NCBI RefSeq assembly: GCF_905171775.1
Contig: NC_053491.1
Span: 137,266,483 to 137,330,482, forward strand
Length of the DNA: 64,000 bases
Origin: Rana temporaria
Taxonomy: Eukaryota; Chordata; Amphibia; Anura; Ranidae
Direction: 5' to 3'
Shown here one piece after another: positions 58,257 through 64,000 of this stretch (position 1 is the stretch's first letter; every line of letters begins with the position of its first letter). A program made the translations under genes and the position numbers. A model generated the notes under the pieces. The model ran no database searches. It was not told the DNA's origin and saw only the letters and a program-made list of their open reading frames with translations.

Positions 58257-60791
58257 TTAAAAATCACTAATAAAACAATTAATATCTAATTCCACGTTCA
58301 GGCCTCTCGGAGCCAATGTGTCAATACAATGGATCCATTTAGTTTCAAGCTTGGAGAGCTCTCTTACTCGGTTACAACCCCTCCAATTGGGGCTCAGATG
58401 CTCTATTCCCCAAAACTTCAATCCAACTGGATTTTCGTCATGAAACATCTTGAAGTGTAGAGACACATTATGATCATTATAGCCATTCTTTATGTTGGCT
58501 ATATGTTCCGCAATCCGTATCTTAAGTTTCCTTTTTGTACGGCCTACGTAGAGTAATTTACAAGGACACTCTAATACATACACTACATAAGTGGTGTTGC
58601 AGGTCATAAAGTCCATAATCTGAAATGTAGTATCATTACGGGATGTGAACTTATCGAGCCCTCTCATTTTGCATGCTACCTCTCTGCACGGGCCACATTT
58701 TCTACATGCAAAAAAGCCATCTTTTTGCCAAAAAGTGGCAGGTTTAGTGGGTGGGTCTAAGATTTTCTTCACAATCCTATCACCGTAATTTGGAGCTTTC
58801 CGATAAATAAAATTAGGTTTTAGAGGGATCACATTTCTTAAAATCTTGTCCAACATTAAAATGTGCCAGTGGGAAATAAAGATATTCTCGACTTCTTTAT
58901 ATTGCGAGTGGAAGCCGGAGACGAAACTCCATTCATGATTGGTCAATGGTTTAGTTGAAGATGCATTAATAAGGTCTGAGGAAGATGGTAGAACTGTTAG
59001 TTGTTCAATAATGGCATCCAACTTATTTTCATTGTATCCCTTCTCCACAAATTTATTCTTTAATATTAAGGACTGTAAGTGGTAGTCTTCGTCACTGGAA
59101 CAGTTCCGTCGGACCCTCATAAACTGGCCTCTAGGAATGTTTCTTAGCCAAGTTGGGTGGTGCCCACTTTGGGTTGGTAAGAAACTATTGGCATCGGTAG
59201 GTTTGAAATAAACTCTTGTTCCTAGTTTATCCTCATCTCTGTATATCTGCAAATCCAGGAAGTGTACACTTAATTTGTTATATTCACAAGATAGTCTGAT
59301 ATTTCGGTTATTGTTATTTAGTGTAAGTAAAAAGTTTTCCAATGAGGTCAAGGTTCCTGTCCAAATAAAAAAGAGGTCGTCTATATACCTGCGGTATAGT
59401 AATAACTCATCTATTTTTGTATTAAAAATTGTCTTATCCTCCCATTCAGACATGAACAGGTTTGCGATGCTGGGGGCAAATTTAGCCCCCATTGCAACGC
59501 CGGTCTTTTGGGAGAAGAATGAGTCATTATACCAAAAAAAGTTGTGGCTCAAACAAAAGTCCAATGCATTATGCAAAAAAACCTTCTGGGTATAGCACAG
59601 GTCGTCCCTCTTACACAATGCCCAATTCAAGGCCAACAGAGCGTCGTCATGTTGTATAATTGTATACAATGAAGCGACGTCTGCGGTCACTAAATAAACT
59701 TCCTCCTTTCCAACAAGATTGATGTTGCTCAACAAGGCCAAAAGATCCTTAGTATCTTTTAAATAGGCCTTTGTGCATTTGACACTCTCCTGTAAAAAGT
59801 GATCGAGATATTGTCCCATCCGTGACATTAATGAGCCAATCCCATTAACAATGGGACGTGCTGGGGGATGAAGTTTGTCTTTGTGGATTTTGGGGAGGGT
59901 GTAGATGGTAGGGATCCGTCCGTTACTTGGTATAAGGTACTTCCTCTCTTTACTTGAGAGTACTCCCGTGCGGTATCCCTTTTCTACTAATATTTTAAGA
60001 TCTTTTTCATATTGAGCGGTAGGATCTTTATTCAATCTTTGATATGTCGCATCTTCCATCAGCATATTTGTTAATTGATCTTGGTAGTATGATTTAGTCA
60101 TAATTACTACCCCTCCACCTTTATCCGCTGGTCTTATTATTAGTTCTTTTCTCTTTTCCAGAGATTCTATACCCTCCTTAATGTAGCGTGGATTAACATT
60201 CCTTTTAGGTACAATGTTCTCCAAATCACGCAATACCAGACCTTTAAACACGTCCAACGGTTGATTCGACCCCACAAGGGGGTTAAACAATGACTTGTTA
60301 CGTAGTCCTGAATCAATTGGTAATACCATTGTATTGGTCGTTATACTGGTGCTGATGGGAATATTTAGATTTAAATTTTTATTAAGGAAATATTTCTTCA
60401 TGTTAATCCTTCGCACATATTTATGAACATCGATGTAAACCTCAAATTTGTTGATTGGGCGATGTAGACCACATTTTAGTCCCAAATTAAGGACATTAGT
60501 TTCTTTATCAGAGAGTATTGTGTCTGTCAAATTGAAGATGCCGTTTAGTCGTGATTCTTTTCGTATTCGTTCCTTCCTCTTTTTTTGGACGAACCGTCCC
60601 GCCCTACATCCTCTTCTTCTACTCTCGTGGATCTTGGTTGTACCTGTTGTTCCTTCTCTCGTTGTGGTGGATTCCTCCAATATTGGTTCTCGTTGTAAGT
60701 GTAATATTGTTCCCTGTGTTGAGGATTGTGTTGGGGCTGCGAGGAAGACCTCCCTCTGTGGGGGTTCGAACCTCTGCCCCTCCTCTGCCAT
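58257..60791 (-). CDS. Penelope-like ORF2: reverse transcriptase with GIY-YIG endonuclease
   Basis: This 844-residue frame is intact. The conserved Penelope N-terminal block starts near residue 83 (NGIFNLTDTILSDKETNVL). RPADKGGGVVI (220-230) and TLPKIHK (298-304) follow. The RT core comes next: motif A TADVASLYT with D371, motif B TGVAMGAKFAPSIANLF (430-446) and motif C YIDD (469-472). A zinc-binding-like CRKCGPCREVAC (696-707) leads to the GIY-YIG domain, with YVVYVLEC and YVGRT (735-752), then R759, H763 and a likely catalytic E816. All key residues are present, so the enzyme could be active. The first 82 residues overlap ORF1 in another frame. The true start may be later than this ATG, or the protein may be made by frameshifting from ORF1. 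Confidence 0.93.
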   Translation of the reverse strand: MAEEGQRFEPPQREVFLAAPTQSSTQGTILHLQREPILEESTTTREGTTGTTKIHESRRRGCRAGRFVQKKRKERIRKESRLNGIFNLTDTILSDKETNVLNLGLKCGLHRPINKFEVYIDVHKYVRRINMKKYFLNKNLNLNIPISTSITTNTMVLPIDSGLRNKSLFNPLVGSNQPLDVFKGLVLRDLENIVPKRNVNPRYIKEGIESLEKRKELIIRPADKGGGVVIMTKSYYQDQLTNMLMEDATYQRLNKDPTAQYEKDLKILVEKGYRTGVLSSKERKYLIPSNGRIPTIYTLPKIHKDKLHPPARPIVNGIGSLMSRMGQYLDHFLQESVKCTKAYLKDTKDLLALLSNINLVGKEEVYLVTADVASLYTIIQHDDALLALNWALCKRDDLCYTQKVFLHNALDFCLSHNFFWYNDSFFSQKTGVAMGAKFAPSIANLFMSEWEDKTIFNTKIDELLLYRRYIDDLFFIWTGTLTSLENFLLTLNNNNRNIRLSCEYNKLSVHFLDLQIYRDEDKLGTRVYFKPTDANSFLPTQSGHHPTWLRNIPRGQFMRVRRNCSSDEDYHLQSLILKNKFVEKGYNENKLDAIIEQLTVLPSSSDLINASSTKPLTNHEWSFVSGFHSQYKEVENIFISHWHILMLDKILRNVIPLKPNFIYRKAPNYGDRIVKKILDPPTKPATFWQKDGFFACRKCGPCREVACKMRGLDKFTSRNDTTFQIMDFMTCNTTYVVYVLECPCKLLYVGRTKRKLKIRIAEHIANIKNGYNDHNVSLHFKMFHDENPVGLKFWGIEHLSPNWRGCNRVRELSKLETKWIHCIDTLAPRGLNVELDINCFISDF

Positions 60792-61522
60792 CCTCTGCCT
60801 CTTCCTAAAAAAGGCTTCGGGGACTGATAATAATGACTGTTATTCTCATCTCTTATAGGCTCAAACCTATTATATACAGGTGGATAATAGTCGTTAGAAT
60901 GGTGTTCGTGAGAATAATCTGAAGGACCCGAATTCACTGATCTACCCCTCCCAGAATTCGTCTCTTTTCTGTTTGGTGTCGATTGGTGAGTTGAATTTTT
61001 GTGAACAGGTGGCACTTTGGATCTTACTACATTAGGGGGTCGACCTACAGACGTCTGTGATCCCATTGCACTTGCCCCCTGTTGTGTTTCCATACTGTTG
61101 GTCACATCTTCTTCATCACTTGTAGTGACCAAGTGGGTAGCTTGCCATGAATATATATTCTTGGTCCTAAAATCATTAAGATCACGATGAAACTTTTTGG
61201 TTTTCTTTTTTTGCGTCTCCCTATCTACTTTTTCCAGTTTCTTTTTGATACGTATATTAAAATCAATGATTTGTTGCGACTCTTTAATTGGGTCTAGTTG
61301 GTTTTTTAAATCATTGATTTTTTTCTCTAAATTAGTCATCTTTTTCTTTTTCCGCTTTAAAATCAGTTCTTGGAGTTTGCGTCCCACTGGACAGTTACTA
61401 CCATTTTCTAGCGCTGTTTGACCACATTGGACTTTTTTGTTTGTTATAGTGGTACTTTCATTACTATGTTTTAATGCATACGTCTTTTTGATAGTATGTT
61501 TTAAATAGCTGCTTTCACACAT
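60545..61522 (-). pseudogene. Penelope ORF1, 5'-truncated and fused to antisense pseudo-LTR
   Basis: The genuine ORF1 part runs from 61387 to the stop at 60545-60547 and equals residues from GRKLQELILKRKKKK onward in the plus copy. Upstream of 61388 the frame happens to stay open for 45 codons, starting MCESSYLKHT, read from the antisense strand of the pseudo-LTR segment. The original first 92 or so residues are missing. The same antisense start occurs at 56626 without ORF1 behind it. The product is therefore a chance chimera; I see no reason to think it is made. Confidence 0.8.
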
Positions 61523-61699
61523 ATTTGCCTATTTATAATATATTTTGGTAAATATTAATATATCCACATTTACTACTTGGAGGCTTATCATCAGACCATT
61601 AGCCTCCAGGTGATTGACTGATTTGTCAACATATCATTTGTGGCTTCGTATCCTGGCGCTGAGGAGTGTCACTAGGCCTGGTGTGGCACTGTATTAATA
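61388..61699 (+). repeat. Pseudo-LTR segment, copy 2
   Basis: It lies between the minus copy and the leader of the plus copy. The left edge is the inversion junction: 61388 is a T that fits both partners, giving one base of microhomology. The right edge (61699) is where similarity to copy 1 stops. It represents the 3' end of the pseudo-LTR in the orientation expected upstream of ORF1. Confidence 0.85.
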
Positions 61700-61754
61700 C
61701 TTTGCTTTAGATAGATTTATTTCTTATATCTATTTATTTTTCCTCTAAGCTGCC

Positions 61755-62873
61755 ATGGATGCGGTGTCATTTTTGAGTAGTAGATCTTTGGATATGGATA
61801 ATATTTTTTCAATAGATGAACAAACACCTGCACAGGTCAATTATAATGGAGTAATGAATGCATTGGGCAATTGTGTAGAAAAACAGGTTCGTACCTGGTG
61901 GGACATTTGCTCCTTTGAATATTACTTAAAAGAGGATATTATAGCTAGAAGTTTGAGGTGGGAAGTAGCCCCACAGGACGGTCTGTTGGACCAAACTTCA
62001 ATGACAGAATGGTTTGATTTTTTTAATGGAGTGGGACGCAAACTCCAAGAACTGATTTTAAAGCGGAAAAAGAAAAAGATGACTAATTTAGAGAAAAAAA
62101 TCAATGATTTAAAAAACCAACTAGACCCAATTAAAGAGTCGCAACAAATCATTGATTTTAATATACGTATCAAAAAGAAACTGGAAAAAGTAGATAGGGA
62201 GACGCAAAAAAAGAAAACCAAAAAGTTTCATCGTGATCTTAATGATTTTAGGACCAAGAATATATATTCATGGCAAGCTACCCACTTGGTCACTACAAGT
62301 GATGAAGAAGATGTGACCAACAGTATGGAAACACAACAGGGGGCAAGTGCAATGGGATCACAGACGTCTGTAGGTCGACCCCCTAATGTAGTAAGATCCA
62401 AAGTGCCACCTGTTCACAAAAATTCAACTCACCAATCGACACCAAACAGAAAAGAGACGAATTCTGGGAGGGGTAGATCAGTGAATTCGGGTCCTTCAGA
62501 TTATTCTCACGAACACCATTCTAACGACTATTATCCACCTGTATATAATAGGTTTGAGCCTATAAGAGATGAGAATAACAGTCATTATTATCAGTCCCCG
62601 AAGCCTTTTTTAGGAAGAGGCAGAGGATGGCAGAGGAGGGGCAGAGGTTCGAACCCCCACAGAGGGAGGTCTTCCTCGCAGCCCCAACACAATCCTCAAC
62701 ACAGGGAACAATATTACACTTACAACGAGAACCAATATTGGAGGAATCCACCACAACGAGAGAAGGAACAACAGGTACAACCAAGATCCACGAGAGTAGA
62801 AGAAGAGGATGTAGGGCGGGACGGTTCGTCCAAAAAAAGAGGAAGGAACGAATACGAAAAGAATCACGACTAA
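61755..62873 (+). CDS. Penelope-like ORF1, coiled-coil and R/Q/N-rich protein
   Basis: It has 372 residues from ATG at 61755, preceded by a T-rich leader. An N-terminal region of about 92 residues (MDAVSFLSSRSLDMDN, later WWDICSFEYYLKEDI) precedes a highly charged stretch, KRKKKKMTNLEKKINDLKNQ, predicted to form a coiled coil to about residue 160. The rest is disordered-looking and rich in Arg, Gln, Asn and Gly, with several RGR repeats (GRGRGWQRRGRGS), suited to RNA binding. A gag-like, RNA-packaging role is inference; I recognise no catalytic motif. Many Penelope elements are described with a single ORF, so a long separate ORF1 is notable. It overlaps ORF2 by 247 bp. Confidence 0.75.
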   Translation: MDAVSFLSSRSLDMDNIFSIDEQTPAQVNYNGVMNALGNCVEKQVRTWWDICSFEYYLKEDIIARSLRWEVAPQDGLLDQTSMTEWFDFFNGVGRKLQELILKRKKKKMTNLEKKINDLKNQLDPIKESQQIIDFNIRIKKKLEKVDRETQKKKTKKFHRDLNDFRTKNIYSWQATHLVTTSDEEDVTNSMETQQGASAMGSQTSVGRPPNVVRSKVPPVHKNSTHQSTPNRKETNSGRGRSVNSGPSDYSHEHHSNDYYPPVYNRFEPIRDENNSHYYQSPKPFLGRGRGWQRRGRGSNPHRGRSSSQPQHNPQHREQYYTYNENQYWRNPPQREKEQQVQPRSTRVEEEDVGRDGSSKKRGRNEYEKNHD

Positions 62874-63898
62874 ACGGCATCTTCAATTTGACAGACACAA
62901 TACTCTCTGATAAAGAAACTAATGTCCTTAATTTGGGACTAAAATGTGGTCTACATCGCCCAATCAACAAATTTGAGGTTTACATCGATGTTCATAAATA
63001 TGTGCGAAGGATTAACATGAAGAAATATTTCCTTAATAAAAATTTAAATCTAAATATTCCCATCAGCACCAGTATAACGACCAATACAATGGTATTACCA
63101 ATTGATTCAGGACTACGTAACAAGTCATTGTTTAACCCCCTTGTGGGGTCGAATCAACCGTTGGACGTGTTTAAAGGTCTGGTATTGCGTGATTTGGAGA
63201 ACATTGTACCTAAAAGGAATGTTAATCCACGCTACATTAAGGAGGGTATAGAATCTCTGGAAAAGAGAAAAGAACTAATAATAAGACCAGCGGATAAAGG
63301 TGGAGGGGTAGTAATTATGACTAAATCATACTACCAAGATCAATTAACAAATATGCTGATGGAAGATGCGACATATCAAAGATTGAATAAAGATCCTACC
63401 GCTCAATATGAAAAAGATCTTAAAATATTAGTAGAAAAGGGATACCGCACGGGAGTACTCTCAAGTAAAGAGAGGAAGTACCTTATACCAAGTAACGGAC
63501 GGATCCCTACCATCTACACCCTCCCCAAAATCCACAAAGACAAACTTCATCCCCCAGCACGTCCCATTGTTAATGGGATTGGCTCATTAATGTCACGGAT
63601 GGGACAATATCTCGATCACTTTTTACAGGAGAGTGTCAAATGCACAAAGGCCTATTTAAAAGATACTAAGGATCTTTTGGCCTTGTTGAGCAACATCAAT
63701 CTTGTTGGAAAGGAGGAAGTTTATTTAGTGACCGCAGACGTCGCTTCATTGTATACAATTATACAACATGACGACGCTCTGTTGGCCTTGAATTGGGCAT
63801 TGTGTAAGAGGGACGACCTGTGCTATACCCAGAAGGTTTTTTTGCATAATGCATTGGATGCGTTATCAGGTGCACAGATATTATTTAATTATATTTAA
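62627..63898 (+). pseudogene. Penelope ORF2, C-terminally deleted copy
   Basis: The first 411 residues equal those of the minus copy, up to FLHNALD. The frame then crosses the deletion junction at 63859 and ends after 12 unrelated residues. RT motif A is kept, but motifs B and C, the zinc-binding block and the GIY-YIG domain are gone, so the product cannot be an active reverse transcriptase. Confidence 0.92.
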
Positions 63899-64000
63899 TC
63901 ATGATTGAATATTTTCTACACCATTCCGTTTTGTCAAGGAATGAGTGTTGTATTCAGCATTTATATTTTATATATACATATATTTTAATGTATTTTAAAG

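Larger units (their letters stand above)
56449..61387 (-). mobile_element. Penelope-like retroelement, minus copy, 5'-truncated
   Basis: Read on the minus strand it runs from inside ORF1 (61387) through a complete ORF2 (to 58257), a 3' untranslated region, and a long-terminal-repeat-like region ending at 56449. The last 312 bp (56760 to 56449) recur at 61388-61699 upstream of the plus copy. This repeat ends exactly where the ORF1 leader of the plus copy starts, as expected for a pseudo-LTR. The RT plus GIY-YIG protein resembles the Neptune/Penelope group known from frogs and fishes; the clade is inferred. No host target duplication can be set, because the other end of the pair lies outside the window. 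Confidence 0.85.
59560..63858. repeat. 1828-bp inverted arms joining the two Penelope copies
   Basis: The minus arm 59560-61387 pairs with the plus arm 62031-63858 with a constant coordinate sum of 123418, so there is no insertion or deletion. The translated frames and the antisense frames are identical in both arms, so the nucleotide identity is at or near 100%. The 643-bp spacer (61388-62030) holds the pseudo-LTR segment, the ORF1 leader and the first part of ORF1. Confidence 0.95.
61388..64000 (+). mobile_element. Penelope-like retroelement, plus copy, internally deleted
   Basis: The order is pseudo-LTR segment, short leader (61700-61754), complete ORF1, then ORF2 to 63858. After three extra bases (TGC) the sequence resumes at 63862 with the 3' untranslated region that corresponds to 57996 in the minus copy. 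The 1563 bp equivalent to 57997-59559 are absent. The element continues past the window edge. Confidence 0.88.

Noticed and set aside
60448..60858. 136-codon frame antisense to ORF1/ORF2, repeated at 62560
   Set aside because: It is a shadow frame opposite two overlapping coding frames, and it occurs twice only because the arms are identical.

Overview
The window is vertebrate genomic DNA, almost certainly from an anuran and most likely a ranid frog. Three things point that way. There is a spliced gene, phtf2, with a vertebrate exon layout. There is a Penelope-like retroelement with a GIY-YIG domain. The intergenic and intronic DNA is full of short inverted-repeat elements, many ending in TTAA, of the kinds I associate with ranid genomes. 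The species call is inference. There are no bacterial-style operons, CRISPR arrays or RNA genes that I can support.

The only host gene I recognise is phtf2, on the minus strand. Eight exons between 54456 and 32157 encode its last 339 residues and stop codon. The reading frame joins perfectly through GT-AG introns, and every intron is in phase 0. The 5' exons are not in the window; they should lie to the right of 64000. A probable long 3' untranslated region runs left from 32156. Two unrecognised exon-like open stretches on the plus strand (14948-15056 and about 22149-22320) may belong to a gene convergent with phtf2, but this is weak.

The left part (1-32 kb) is mainly intergenic. An AT-rich AATAGA-type repeat array is split by a 2.4 kb insertion with inverted arms. 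That insertion holds a second insertion that is a near-perfect 559-bp-armed palindrome. Both are flanked by 15-bp target duplications. Next come a hAT element carrying a 13-copy minisatellite, two decayed L1-type LINE 3' ends (about 8.7-9.6 kb and 22.6-23.6 kb), and many TTAA-ended elements.

The middle (32-56 kb) is phtf2 exons separated by introns packed with DNA transposons. Several can be dated relative to each other, because one sits inside another with clean target duplications at 35832-36266, 37544-38265 and 43987-44145.

The right end (56.4-64 kb), probably inside an upstream phtf2 intron, holds two Penelope-like element copies arranged head to head. The minus copy keeps a full 844-residue reverse transcriptase/GIY-YIG protein but has lost the start of ORF1. 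The plus copy keeps the whole of ORF1 but has a 1.56 kb deletion that removes most of the reverse transcriptase and the endonuclease. The shared 1828 bp arms pair without an indel, and this palindrome is the most striking structure in the window.
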